A stretch of 64,000 bases of DNA from assembly GCF_007746795.1 (NCBI RefSeq), contig NZ_CP036343.1, positions 2,407,369 to 2,471,368 of the forward strand, written 5' to 3'. The DNA is from Gimesia algae. GTDB taxonomy: Bacteria; Planctomycetota; Planctomycetia; Planctomycetales; Planctomycetaceae. Both the position numbers and the translations under genes were made by a program. Below, in pieces: positions 7,643 through 18,763 of this stretch (positions are counted from its first letter, which is position 1; every line of letters begins with the position of its first letter). The notes below the pieces were generated by a model. The model made no database searches. It was not told the DNA's origin and saw only the letters and a program-made list of their open reading frames with translations.

Positions 7643-9007
7643 TCAGATCAATTCGGCGATTGGTGTCCCATGCGGTAGAATGGGAATCGGTCGTCCCTGG
7701 TGGTCAACCAGAGACTGGGTAAAATCAATGCCCAGGTGCTGGTAGATAGTAGCCAGCATATCCTGTGGCGTGTAGGGTGAGTGTGTGGGGTACTCTGCTT
7801 TAGAGTTGGTGGCACCGACGACCTGTCCCATTTTTAGATTACCACCAGAGAAGAGTGCAGTGTAAGCCTGGGGCCAATGGTTTCGACCGGTTCCCGAGTT
7901 ATTGGATGAGAGTCGGGGCGTGCGACCAAATTCGCCGACTGCCACCACCATGATTTTTTTCTCCAGACTTCGTTCATGAATGTCTTCGATAAGTGTCGCC
8001 AGTGCCTGATCCATATAGGGCAGACGGACTTTCATATACTTCGCGAAATGTCCGGGGCGCCCGGCGTTTAAAACATGATCATCCCAGTTCGTAAATTCCT
8101 GACCGGTCTTGGGAGTATTGAAGAACAGGGAGACAACGCCACAACCGGCTTCCGCGAGTCGGCGGGCCAGCAGGCAGCCCTGTCCCCACATGTTACGACC
8201 ATAGCGGTCACGCAGACTGTCCGGTTCTCGATCAATTTCAAATGAGCTGGCTGCATCAGGGCTGGTCAGCATTTGAAAAGCCAGATCACGGAATTTATCG
8301 TTGCCTGCCAGGTCACCGTTGAGATCCAGGTCGTTCCGCAGACGGTCGAACTGTCTTAATAACTGGCGACGTTCGACCAGATGCTGGCCATCCAGACCGG
8401 CCTGTAGTTTCAGGGAAGGCGGGCGATAACTTGCAGACGAGGGTTCGGTGGCTTCAAAGGGACCGTGCTGCATGCCGAGGTAAGTTGGTTGTACCATATA
8501 AAACTTTGAAGGGATCGAGACATAGGGGGGCGTCCCCTTGTCCGACAAACCTCGCACAGCGCTGGTGACGGATCCAAAATCAGGATGTTCGCTTTTTGAT
8601 CCAGACGAAGGATCCAGTTTGGAGGGACGCTTGCCTGTCAGTACAATGATGCCACCGTCGCTGTGGATTCCCACATCATGGTGTAAGGATCGAACCAGAG
8701 AGAATTTATCGGCGATTTTAGCCTGCCGGGAAAAGAGCTCGCAGATATCCATACCCGGCACATTGGTCGAAATCGGATTAAAGAGAGAACGATAGTCCGA
8801 GGGAGCTTCCGGTTTCAGGTCGTAAGTCTCCAGCTGCGAAGGTCCACCATGTAAAAACAAGAGGATCACGGATGTGTCCTGCCGCAGCTGACCTGCTTCA
8901 GTACGTAATGCCAGCAGTTGTGAGAGCGATAACCCGCCCAGGCATAAGGAACCAATTCGCATGAATTCCCGACGATTCACCGGTCCGCTACATGGTTTGA
9001 CCGCCAT
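7643..9007 (-). CDS. DUF1501 family protein, Tat-exported
   Basis: 454 residues. The N-terminus carries a twin-arginine signal (NRREFMRIGSLCLGGLSLSQLLAL). FLHGGPSQLETYDLKPEAPS and VVAVGEFGRTPRLS are signature segments of DUF1501, a planctomycete-enriched family with an alkaline-phosphatase/sulfatase-like fold and largely unproven function. GRNHWPQAYTALFSGGNLKMG, near the C-terminus, matches a conserved metal-site-like segment. Most DUF1501 genes sit beside a DUF1549/DUF1553 heme protein; none is adjacent here, so this copy is solitary. It is transcribed toward the transposase, with no neighbour in the same operon. Confidence 0.85.
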   Translation of the reverse strand: MAVKPCSGPVNRREFMRIGSLCLGGLSLSQLLALRTEAGQLRQDTSVILLFLHGGPSQLETYDLKPEAPSDYRSLFNPISTNVPGMDICELFSRQAKIADKFSLVRSLHHDVGIHSDGGIIVLTGKRPSKLDPSSGSKSEHPDFGSVTSAVRGLSDKGTPPYVSIPSKFYMVQPTYLGMQHGPFEATEPSSASYRPPSLKLQAGLDGQHLVERRQLLRQFDRLRNDLDLNGDLAGNDKFRDLAFQMLTSPDAASSFEIDREPDSLRDRYGRNMWGQGCLLARRLAEAGCGVVSLFFNTPKTGQEFTNWDDHVLNAGRPGHFAKYMKVRLPYMDQALATLIEDIHERSLEKKIMVVAVGEFGRTPRLSSNNSGTGRNHWPQAYTALFSGGNLKMGQVVGATNSKAEYPTHSPYTPQDMLATIYQHLGIDFTQSLVDHQGRPIPILPHGTPIAELI

Positions 9008-9461
9008 ATCTTTTTATCCCGTTCCGGAAACTTTCGAGGCGTCTCAGCTTGAGCTGATAGAGTCAATCGATGATTCTAGTTGAACACAGACATTTCCCAG
9101 GTAGCTGGAGCCTGGAACCAAGCCAGTTTTTTAATATCCTGTATTCTAGCAATGCCACTCTCGACAAAGCAATTGCAGCATGAATTTCGCTCGTTTTATA
9201 ATCATGATCCCCCTTTTCCGTCTGATGCGAGAGAACCCGGGTTCCGGCCATGCCATGTGTAGATTCATTACATGGGCATCGCGCAGTTTGTCCCTGTCTC
9301 TGGGTAGACCAGAAGAGATCATGGAAACGTGAAGGGCTTGAGAGTACCATAGACGAATGTCGCCGCTGGTGTGCCCGGATCTGTTTCTACCTGGGGAATG
9401 CAGGATATCTTCCCGCCCCACCTGACATGGCATCATTCGATAAATTAGAAAGACTGCAATC
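9008..9461. other. Divergent intergenic region
   Basis: About 450 bases between the divergent DUF1501 and sialidase-like genes. Open frames occur on both strands but none has a start signal, domain or typical composition. It probably carries promoters for both sides. I see no repeat or RNA gene. Confidence 0.4.
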
Positions 9462-11090
9462 ATGAGACATTTTCTGATTCTCACCGCCATCCTGCTGTTA
9501 ATGGTGCACGCTCCCCTGCACGCGGGTTCGAAGGATACCCCTGTCGCCACCGGAGAACTGTTAAAAGACTTTGTTCATCCGCAAGTCAATTTCAGCCCGG
9601 GGACAGAATCAAACTCGGAGGCGCGAAAATATCAGGGCATCCCGTCAATTGAACGCGCACCGGACGGTCGCCTGTGGGCAGGCTGGTATGCCGGACCGAT
9701 TAATGAAGACCGCTTCAACTACGTGATGGCCGCCACCAGCGGCGACGATGGCAAGACGTGGAGCGATCTGAAATTCGTAATCAACCCCGATGGCGATGGA
9801 CCACGCCGCGCTTCGGATCCCTGCTTCTGGCTTGATCCTTCCGGCAAACTGTGGTTGTTCTGGTGGATGAACGGCGGAGGCCTGAACGTGACGATGTCGA
9901 TCACCACTGAGAATCCTGATGCGGAAAAACCCACCTGGACCGAACCACGGGCGTTGTTCCCCGGCGTAATGATCAATAAACCGATCGTCACCAGGGACGG
10001 TGAATGGCTCATGCCAGCCGCGATCTGGAAGCAGGACAAAAGTTGTCGTGTCATGGTTTCCCCCGATCAAGGTCGTACCTGGGCTCTGCGCGGTGCTGCC
10101 AACGTTCCGCCCGACCGTCGCAATTGCGATGAACCGATGCTCGTCGAACGACAGGACGGCTCTCTCTGGCTGCTGGTCCGCACCACCGGCTACGGAATCG
10201 GCGATTCCGTCTCCACCGACGGCGGGCGTACGTGGACCGAAGTGAAAGATCATCTCCAGCAAACCACTTCCCGCTTCTATCTCCGGCGACTGGCGTCCGG
10301 AAATCTGTTGTTGATCAAGCATAACGGAATCGACGAACGCGGACGTGGACGTAATCATCTGACCGCCTACCTGTCCGCTGATGACGGTAAATCGTGGAAA
10401 GGAGGGCTGCTGCTGGATGCACGTGATACGGTTTCCTACCCGGACGCCACCCAGGCTCCCGATGGAACCATTTACGTGATTTACGACTGGAACCGTGCGG
10501 ACGAGAAACACATTCTGATGACGACGTTCACTGAAGCTGATGTTCTGTCTGGCAAATATGGAAGTTCCGTAGCGCGTCAGCGTGTACTCATCAACCATGC
10601 AACCGGCATCAACCCGAAGCCCTGGCGGAAGAAGCAGCGTGTCACTTCACTGAATCAGCATGAAAAAGCGGCAGCGCAGCTAAAGGGCCCCGGTACAGAA
10701 CTGAAACCCGTAAACGGAGAAATACGCGACGTGAAACTCGGTGAGGCGATCTTCAGCAACCGCAGTTATACCTTCCACGATCAGTTGCCACAGTTCCTGC
10801 ACGGCGGGCACTTTGTATTCAGTACGATGGAGAATACCGAAGTCGTCTGTAACACACCGGGTGTGGTCTATACCGTGACGCCGCTGCCGGAACGCAACAA
10901 AGACAGCGTCACGAAAGAATTACAGGAACAGGGATTCGAACTGGCTGCCGTTCCCGAATTCGTACTGTTTCTGATGCCAGGCGGACGCGAGATCCCCGGC
11001 AATGTCTGTTCGGTCTATCAACGTCGCGTCGCAGCAGGCGACCGAATCAAGGTCGGCAAATGGGGCGTTCTGTTCACAACACCACGATAA
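9462..11090 (+). CDS. Secreted sialidase-like (BNR-repeat) protein
   Basis: 542 residues with a signal peptide (MRHFLILTAILLLMVHAPLHA). A six-bladed sialidase-type propeller is indicated by Asp-box motifs SGDDGKTW, SPDQGRTW, STDGGRTW and SADDGKSW, and by IPSIERAPDGRLWAGW, which corresponds to the RIP-type active-site strand. The last 130 residues form a separate module with EVVCNTPGVVYTVTP. The same kind of module follows the first propeller in the 938-residue protein at 46872-49688. The protein probably acts on or binds acidic glycans outside the cytoplasm. It starts a plus-strand series with a glycosidase-like gene, a DUF1592 protein and a DUF1552 protein. The exact glycosidic specificity cannot be read from sequence. 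Confidence 0.75.
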   Translation: MRHFLILTAILLLMVHAPLHAGSKDTPVATGELLKDFVHPQVNFSPGTESNSEARKYQGIPSIERAPDGRLWAGWYAGPINEDRFNYVMAATSGDDGKTWSDLKFVINPDGDGPRRASDPCFWLDPSGKLWLFWWMNGGGLNVTMSITTENPDAEKPTWTEPRALFPGVMINKPIVTRDGEWLMPAAIWKQDKSCRVMVSPDQGRTWALRGAANVPPDRRNCDEPMLVERQDGSLWLLVRTTGYGIGDSVSTDGGRTWTEVKDHLQQTTSRFYLRRLASGNLLLIKHNGIDERGRGRNHLTAYLSADDGKSWKGGLLLDARDTVSYPDATQAPDGTIYVIYDWNRADEKHILMTTFTEADVLSGKYGSSVARQRVLINHATGINPKPWRKKQRVTSLNQHEKAAAQLKGPGTELKPVNGEIRDVKLGEAIFSNRSYTFHDQLPQFLHGGHFVFSTMENTEVVCNTPGVVYTVTPLPERNKDSVTKELQEQGFELAAVPEFVLFLMPGGREIPGNVCSVYQRRVAAGDRIKVGKWGVLFTTPR

Positions 11091-11178
11091 TCTCGCACAA
11101 TGCGTTCCAAGTGAACGCAAACGTATTCCTATTTGTGATGCTTTTTCAACCCAGCAACATACCAACAGGAAACTCGTT

Positions 11179-13044
11179 ATGAATGACAACATTGCCACGT
11201 TCATCAGGTTCGCGCTGGTAGTCGGTCTCATCACAACTTCAGAGACATGGCTCATTGCTGCGGAACCGACAACCATTGTTGCCTTCGGTGACTCCACTTC
11301 ACCTGCTCAAAAACAGATTCCACTGACGCACTCAGAGCAGTGGCAGAATTTCAAACAATCAGAACGAATCACGGACCTGACGCGCTGCGTCCCGGAAGAC
11401 GCGTTTTCGGAGGGTCGTCATCATGATAAGTGGAAAGTGTTTGAATATGAAACGGCAGAGTTCTCGGGAAAATGCGTCTCCGTCGGACGTGAGTCATCCG
11501 CGCCGGACCTGACCTTAAAGCTCGGCAAGCAGGGCTGGCACGCCGTCTATATCGGTCTGAGTTCGATTACCGATCTCGTACGCCCCGCGAAGAATAATGT
11601 GGAAGTGAAGTTCACGAGCGACTCTGCTTACACCCGACTGAGCAACCGGCTCAATCTGGGTCCACAACGTCGTGATATGCTGGAAGAAGTATTTCTGGGC
11701 GCCGCTGACCTGACCGACAACGACTTACAGTTCTCCACCGTATACCAGATGCCTGCGCGGATTCATTATGTCAAAACCGTTCCACTGACGGATGAGGAAG
11801 TCGCCAGGTTACTTGCCGATCGTGCTCAAAAGACGACAAAATCAGCAGTGGCAACCTTCGACGGTTATACATGGATTCATCCGTTCCGTCCTCAAAATCG
11901 CGCCGATCTGGCAGCAACGTTTTCCGCGTATCGCGACAGTGATTTCAAGACCTGGTGGTTTCAGGTCGGCGGCGCTGATCTGGTCCATCACCCGAGCCAG
12001 GTGGGTAACCTGATGGGGGGGCACCTTGATACATTCCCGAGGGAAGTCGATCGCGAGTATGTCGAATCGGTTCGCCATCTGCATCAGCAGGGGATCGACC
12101 CTCTGAAAGTGGCCGTTGAGGAAGCACACCGTCAAGAGGCGGAAATCCTGGTCTGCCTGCGTGCCGCCGGTTGGAAAGCAGCGCCGCCGTGGGAGGAATT
12201 CTTCATGAGTGATTTTTACGAAGCACACCCCGAATGGCGCTGCATCGATTATGACGGAACGCCGACGATGCATCTCAGCTACGCCGCCGAGGAGGTCCAG
12301 GATCATCTGATCGAAGTCTACCGCGAAGCACTGCAGCGGGGCGCAGACGGCGCAGGCTTTCTCTTTCATCGAGGCATGCCCATGATTCTGTGGGAAGAAC
12401 CGTTCTGTCAGCGGTTCATCAAAGAACACGGTGATAATCCTCGCGATCTGGCCGAAGACGATCCACGCGTGCTCCAGTTGCGAGCGAAGATCGTCACGCA
12501 GTTCGTTCGCAAAATACGGACAATGCTGGATGAAACTTCGTCTCAGCGCGGAAACGCCAAACGCCGTCTCAAACTTGCCGTTTCCACATTTTCTTCCCGC
12601 GCCGATAATCAGAAGTTCGGGCTGGATGTGGAACGCTGGATTGAAGAGAAACTGATTGATCAGATCGGCATTGCCTGGTTCGCTTACTATACCAGTGGTC
12701 TGAAATCGAAGTCGGGAGACACAGCTTACTACGCACGCATCACGGAGGGGACAAATGTGAAAATCTTTCCCTTCTATGTTGGCTGGAAAATGGAAAGTGC
12801 GGACAGTCTGCTTAAGTCTGTCGCGAGGGACTATGACCATGGAGCCGATGGGATCGCAGTCTGGGATCCGAATCAGTTTGTCACCTGGCAAAAAGGCCAC
12901 AATCCTTATTGGCCCCTTGTTTCAAAGCTCGGTCATCGCCAGCAAATCCGCGCTGGTTCGTTAATCTTCAAACCCACTGCCATCCCACTCACGAGACTCG
13001 GCGAAAATCACTATAGCCGCTGGTATCCGAATACCGGATTTTAA
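11179..13044 (+). CDS. Secreted TIM-barrel glycoside-hydrolase-like protein
   Basis: 621 residues from the ATG at 11179, which has AGGAAA 6-7 bases upstream; the open frame reaches back to 11002 but overlaps the previous gene. A signal peptide (ATFIRFALVVGLITTSETWLIAAEP) is followed by TIVAFGDSTS, which resembles the start of an SGNH hydrolase, but no SGNH blocks follow. Residues about 230-600 (TWWFQVGGADLVHHPS, EAEILVCLRAAGWKA, LQRGADGAGFLFHRG, DHGADGIAVWDPNQF) fit a GHL10-type TIM barrel. It lies 88 bases after the sialidase-like gene and probably works with it on an extracellular glycan. Substrate unknown. The hybrid-looking N-terminus is odd. Confidence 0.6.
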   Translation: MNDNIATFIRFALVVGLITTSETWLIAAEPTTIVAFGDSTSPAQKQIPLTHSEQWQNFKQSERITDLTRCVPEDAFSEGRHHDKWKVFEYETAEFSGKCVSVGRESSAPDLTLKLGKQGWHAVYIGLSSITDLVRPAKNNVEVKFTSDSAYTRLSNRLNLGPQRRDMLEEVFLGAADLTDNDLQFSTVYQMPARIHYVKTVPLTDEEVARLLADRAQKTTKSAVATFDGYTWIHPFRPQNRADLAATFSAYRDSDFKTWWFQVGGADLVHHPSQVGNLMGGHLDTFPREVDREYVESVRHLHQQGIDPLKVAVEEAHRQEAEILVCLRAAGWKAAPPWEEFFMSDFYEAHPEWRCIDYDGTPTMHLSYAAEEVQDHLIEVYREALQRGADGAGFLFHRGMPMILWEEPFCQRFIKEHGDNPRDLAEDDPRVLQLRAKIVTQFVRKIRTMLDETSSQRGNAKRRLKLAVSTFSSRADNQKFGLDVERWIEEKLIDQIGIAWFAYYTSGLKSKSGDTAYYARITEGTNVKIFPFYVGWKMESADSLLKSVARDYDHGADGIAVWDPNQFVTWQKGHNPYWPLVSKLGHRQQIRAGSLIFKPTAIPLTRLGENHYSRWYPNTGF

Positions 13045-13285
13045 AAACCTGCCCTGCCTCGGCGAATGACATCAGTCACGCGACTGAGTGTTCTGTTGTT
13101 TTTTTGGCTGCACTGCACTCCTATCCTAGCGGGACGAAAGCAGACGATCAGAACAGCTTCGCTTAAGTTTTAAAACCAATTTGCCCCTCTCCAGCAGATG
13201 CTATGTTTTATGGCTGTTGTTTACAGTCGAATATGCAGAAACTAGAATAAGTGGGTACGAAGATAAGTATCGGAGGAGTTTTGGA

Positions 13286-15211
13286 ATGACATTTACAGAG
13301 GCACGTTTTATCCGCGGCGCGATTGCCATCATGGTGTGGGGCGTCTTGTGGGTTAGCCCGAACACTGGCATGGCTGAGTCAAAAGAGGATGAGTCTCTGG
13401 CGGCACGGAAAGCAGATGCCAAGGAGTTCTTCAGTAAACGTGTCACTCCCTTCATCAAAAAGTATTGCCTGGAGTGTCATCAGAACAGACGACCGACGGA
13501 AGCCGGCCTGACTTTTGACCCGGCTCTGCGTAGTCCCGGTCATGCGGCCTTCAGCGAGAAGTGGAAGAAGTCGGCGGCCCGAGTGAAAGCGCACGACATG
13601 CCGCCGGACGGGTTGGACCAGCCGACCGATCAAGAACGCAAGATGTTTGCTGAATGGCTGGAGAAGGTCAAATATCTCAGCCCGAAAGATCCAGGGCCGT
13701 TTGTCATTCGTCGGTTGACCAAAACGGAATATGGCAACACGCTTCATGATCTGTTGGGTGTCGATCCCAACATCGTCGATAGTCTCCCCGACGAAGTCAG
13801 TGGCGAAGGATATCTCAATTCGCTCTCCCCGCTTCAGCTCGAACAGTATCTGACGATCTCTCAGAAGGTCTTGGATCAGGTTCTGGCACCGGAAGGTGAG
13901 CCACCCACCGAAATACAAAAACAACTCTTTGGGGAATCACCAACGTCTGAGACGGATATCCAAGCGACTGCCCGCAAGGTGGCGCAGTCACTGGCGCGAA
14001 AAGCCTATCGCCGACCGCCTTCCGATGCGGAAATTGATGTTCTACTGAAGGTGTTTGACCTGGGAAGAAAGAACAATCTCAGCTATCAGGCGTCCAGTCG
14101 CCTGATGCTCAAGGCGATTCTGGTCTCTCCCCAGTTTCTCTTTATTACTCCGGCCAAAGAGATCCAGGCTGATAAAGGGATTGTGCCCCTTGATGATTTT
14201 CAGCTCGCGTCTCGACTGTCTTATCTGCTATGGACCACTATGCCCGACGATGAGTTGATGGCGTTGGCTGACCAGGGAAAACTCCACGAGTTGCCGGTCC
14301 TGGAGGCTCAGGTCACGCGGATGCTGATGGACCCGCGATCACGGGCCCTGTTTGATGGCTTTGGTGCGCAGTGGCTGAAGCTGGGAAATCTGCACGATCG
14401 AACCTTTGATCCTGAAAAATTCCCGCAGATGACCGCCGACATGCGCACGGCGATGTACGATGAAGCCCGGCTCTTTTTCGAAAGCATCGTGCGTGAGAAC
14501 CGCAGCGTTGCCGGTTTTATAGACAGCGATTACACCTTCCTCAATGAAAACCTGGCCACGCTGTATGGTTTGGAAAAAACAGTCACCGGCCCCGAGATGC
14601 GCAAAGTCAAACTGACCAACGGCAATCGAGGCGGAATTCTGGGAATGCCCGGCGTGCTGGCGGCGACTTCCTTTCCCAATCGTACCAGCCCGGTGAATCG
14701 AGGCGTTTGGGTCCTGGAACAGGTACTCGGGGACCATGTGCCAGCTGCCCCGCCCGATGTTCCGGCATTGGAGAAACAGGATCAAAAACAGGTCGCCAAG
14801 CTGTCGCTCCGCGAGCGCACTGAACTGCACCGCGCCGATCCTGTCTGCGCCAATTGCCATCGATTACTCGACCCGATCGGGTTCGGGCTGGAAAACTTCG
14901 ATGCCATTGGACGCTGGCGAGACCAGGACGACAACGGTCAGACCATCGATGCCTCAGGAGAACTTCCGGGGGGCAAGCATTTTTCCAACCCCAGAGAATT
15001 AAAAGCCATGATCGCTGAACACAAGGCAAAGTTTTCTCGCAATCTGGTCGAACGCCTGTTAGCCTATGCTTTATGCCGAAAGCTTGAAGGTTATGACGAG
15101 ATTGTGATCGATGAGTTGATGCAGAAGATCGCGAAAGACAACTACCGTATGCAGACGCTGATCACCGAGGTCGTCACCAGCTATCCCTTCACGCATCGAC
15201 GCATCGAGTGA
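13286..15211 (+). CDS. DUF1587/1595/1592/1588/1585 heme protein
   Basis: 641 residues from the ATG at 13286, with CGGAGGAG 7 bases upstream; a longer frame from 13181 lacks such a site. A signal/anchor segment ([19 protein letters not shown]) is followed by an N-terminal planctomycete cytochrome-type motif YCLECHQN. Then come the DUF1587 block ([19 protein letters not shown]), DUF1595 ([19 protein letters not shown]), DUF1592 ([18 protein letters not shown]), DUF1588 with a second heme motif [19 protein letters not shown], and DUF1585 at the end. Two CxxCH motifs imply covalent heme and export. These proteins are almost always paired with DUF1552, as here. Proposed roles (periplasmic redox or glycan degradation) remain unproven. 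Confidence 0.85.
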   Translation: MTFTEARFIRGAIAIMVWGVLWVSPNTGMAESKEDESLAARKADAKEFFSKRVTPFIKKYCLECHQNRRPTEAGLTFDPALRSPGHAAFSEKWKKSAARVKAHDMPPDGLDQPTDQERKMFAEWLEKVKYLSPKDPGPFVIRRLTKTEYGNTLHDLLGVDPNIVDSLPDEVSGEGYLNSLSPLQLEQYLTISQKVLDQVLAPEGEPPTEIQKQLFGESPTSETDIQATARKVAQSLARKAYRRPPSDAEIDVLLKVFDLGRKNNLSYQASSRLMLKAILVSPQFLFITPAKEIQADKGIVPLDDFQLASRLSYLLWTTMPDDELMALADQGKLHELPVLEAQVTRMLMDPRSRALFDGFGAQWLKLGNLHDRTFDPEKFPQMTADMRTAMYDEARLFFESIVRENRSVAGFIDSDYTFLNENLATLYGLEKTVTGPEMRKVKLTNGNRGGILGMPGVLAATSFPNRTSPVNRGVWVLEQVLGDHVPAAPPDVPALEKQDQKQVAKLSLRERTELHRADPVCANCHRLLDPIGFGLENFDAIGRWRDQDDNGQTIDASGELPGGKHFSNPRELKAMIAEHKAKFSRNLVERLLAYALCRKLEGYDEIVIDELMQKIAKDNYRMQTLITEVVTSYPFTHRRIE

Positions 15212-15308
15212 CCCGCGAACCGTATATTAGATGATTATTGGACGACGGAGTTGCAAACTGTCGTGCAAAGAATCCCTTTTCCTCCGCAACCCACCTGAAG
15301 GCCTTCCC

Positions 15309-16697
<1,389 letters not shown>

Positions 16698-17034
16698 ACT
16701 CGTTAGCTGACGCAAGTAAGGTAGCCGAACTCATCAAGAGCCTCTGTGCATCGCACAAAGTGGTCTATTCGAATGCATGACGCCTGGTGGGCATATTCGC
16801 CTCATGCTCAATTGGATCAGAATCCTGATCAGTAGATCAAGTTCCGGATCGGGTTGGAGATCTCTATCTCGACTCGGTTCCCCATGCTGAAACAGTGCCT
16901 GGCAACATTTTCGCAACACTTTTGAACGAACGGCGATACCACTGACAGCCGAGATTATTATCACGCTCATTGATGCGTTGAATCAGAGGAAACGTTGAGT
17001 CGGCAATGATAGTTACCCTTGACTGAAGCGATTC
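16698..17034. other. Non-coding gap
   Basis: About 340 bases between convergent units. I see no supported gene, repeat or RNA. It contains short GATCA-rich segments only. Confidence 0.35.
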
Positions 17035-17280
17035 TTATTCATCGAATATCCCTTGGCTTGATGCACCATAAAAAACACGAGTTAAATCCGTCATTACACC
17101 TACAATCCCAGATTGCTGAAGAGCACCGTTTCTCGGAACATAGAGTGCCATACCGAAATACGTAAACGGTGGTTTTTCTACAAATCTTACAGCTAACGAG
17201 AGTGTGGGATCTTCCTGGTCGTGTCGTAAGGCGGCTATCGGATCAATCCGTGCGGTCCTGCGCGCGGGTAGCGAGATCAC
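17035..17280 (-). pseudogene. Remnant of an FtsX/MacB-type ABC permease C-terminus
   Basis: The 81-residue frame begins with SLPARRTARIDPIAALRHD, which is the characteristic final segment of MacB/FtsX-type ABC permeases (PARRAARxDPIxALR). The rest of the permease (four membrane segments, periplasmic domain) is missing; upstream in this frame lies the 3' end of the sulfatase gene. The GTG at 17280 overlaps the sulfatase stop, so it might still be translated by coupling. The tail after RHD has no recognisable domain. I read it as a truncated relic left after a rearrangement that placed the sulfatase gene next to it. The short match makes this moderately uncertain. Confidence 0.4.
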
Positions 17281-18674
17281 ATCGGGGCAATCCGTTTGGA
17301 GCCGACATCGGTTGTCAAGACGACATGGCTATTAAAGCTCTTTAATATCAACTGCTGTTTGGCAGCCTGATGCTCCGGGTCGTCCCATAAGTTGTTGTGT
17401 TCCCAGGGATCCGTTTGCAAATCGTAAAGCTCTCCTAAATCCTTGTTGTGATACAGAGATAATTTATACCGATCGTCGCGATACATGGTCGCAAAACTGC
17501 CATCCCCGCCCGTGAAAAACGGATCGAGTGCGTCAAAGTATTCACAGCGAACACTATCGCGAATTTGTGCGCCCGTTTGTTCTCCTGTGAGTACCGGGAG
17601 CAAGCTCTGCCCCTGATGATAGTCAGGGATGGGAGTCCCCGTTAAATCGAGTAATGTGGCAGAAAGATCGAGTAATTCCACAAGCCCGGTTGCACGCTGG
17701 TTGGCCATAAAGTGTCCCGGCCAGGAAAAAATCAACGGTACCCGTACCAATCCTTCATAAAACCGACATCCCTTTTGTACCAGCCCATGATCTCCCAACG
17801 TCTCACCATGGTCTGAAGTGAATATGATGACCGTATTATCTCTCTGTCCTGTTAATTCTAATGCGTTGAGTATGCGCGCAAACTGATCGTCAATTTGAGC
17901 AATCATTGCATAATAAAGTGCCTGAATTTTTTGCAGCTCACTTGTTTCCGTTGAGATCGTGACAGGCTGAAAATCAACCTGGGAAAGCAATTCTTGAGTC
18001 GCCTTATCAGACTCCTCAAAATGTGGACCGGGCATAGCGGCAGGGTCGAACATATTCGCATATTTTTCAGGAGGAATAAACGGGGGGTGCGGGTCATAGA
18101 TATTGATATTCAGCAACCAGGGTTGTTGATGATCTTGTTCGATAAATTCGATCGCCCGATCAGATGCCCACTTTGTCTGATGATATTCGGGGTCAACACC
18201 CTCTTTGCTGTTTCGCATGTCATCCAGACTTTTCCCTTGAGCGCGCACCCAGTCGGCATAATCGTGTGTTCCTGCAGGCCAATCATCACGCGGGGCATGG
18301 CTGTGCAGCCACAGTGTGAACCCATCATCAAGCCGAGGTTCCGCGCGATGGCCGGCACTCACTAAATGGAATTTCCCAATCAACCCGCACAGGTAACCGC
18401 TCTCTGCGATCAACCTGCTAATTAGAGGTGGCCAATCAGGAAAGGTGTCGTTGCCATTTCTGGTATTGTGTAAGCGCGAAGGATACAACCCGCTCATAAA
18501 ACTCGCCCTGCTGGGGGTACAGATTGGACTTTGACAATACGCATGGGTAAAGGCCACCCCCTCTTCAACGAGCGAATCAACCACAGGTGTTTTCACATAC
18601 GCGTTCCCCAGCGCACCAATGGTGTCAAACCGTTGCTGGTCGGTGCAATACCATAATATATTAGGGCGGGTCAT
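17277..18674 (-). CDS. Cytoplasmic sulfatase of the arylsulfatase/choline-sulfatase type
   Basis: 465 residues without signal peptide or membrane segment. The N-terminus (PNILWYCTDQQRFDTIGAL) supplies the first metal Asp. CTPSR at 52-56 is the C-x-P-S-R motif whose Cys is converted to formylglycine by a maturing enzyme. FTSDHGETLGDHGL gives the second metal/active-site block. It hydrolyses an organic sulfate ester to alcohol plus sulfate. Most planctomycete sulfatases are exported; this one appears cytosolic, like choline sulfatase BetC. AAGG lies 7 bases before the ATG. It follows the fused tricarboxylate-type transporter by 89 bases on the same strand, suggesting that the transporter brings in its substrate. 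Confidence 0.85.
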   Translation of the reverse strand: MTRPNILWYCTDQQRFDTIGALGNAYVKTPVVDSLVEEGVAFTHAYCQSPICTPSRASFMSGLYPSRLHNTRNGNDTFPDWPPLISRLIAESGYLCGLIGKFHLVSAGHRAEPRLDDGFTLWLHSHAPRDDWPAGTHDYADWVRAQGKSLDDMRNSKEGVDPEYHQTKWASDRAIEFIEQDHQQPWLLNINIYDPHPPFIPPEKYANMFDPAAMPGPHFEESDKATQELLSQVDFQPVTISTETSELQKIQALYYAMIAQIDDQFARILNALELTGQRDNTVIIFTSDHGETLGDHGLVQKGCRFYEGLVRVPLIFSWPGHFMANQRATGLVELLDLSATLLDLTGTPIPDYHQGQSLLPVLTGEQTGAQIRDSVRCEYFDALDPFFTGGDGSFATMYRDDRYKLSLYHNKDLGELYDLQTDPWEHNNLWDDPEHQAAKQQLILKSFNSHVVLTTDVGSKRIAPM

Positions 18675-18763
18675 GAAATAGCCTTCGTAATTAGAGACTT
18701 AGTGGTTGAAAACACTCTGCAACCTCTGCGTGAGGTCTGTTTTTCTGAACTGGAATGAACCAG

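Noticed and set aside
9645-10598. Antisense ORF of 317 codons opposite the sialidase-like gene
   Set aside because: It lies fully inside a well-supported gene, has no domain or ribosome site, and its residue composition (His/Arg/Gly-rich) is typical of a reverse-frame shadow.
11842-12900. Antisense ORF of 352 codons opposite the glycosidase-like gene
   Set aside because: Shadow of the sense gene: no signal, domain or start site, and no neighbouring genes in that direction.
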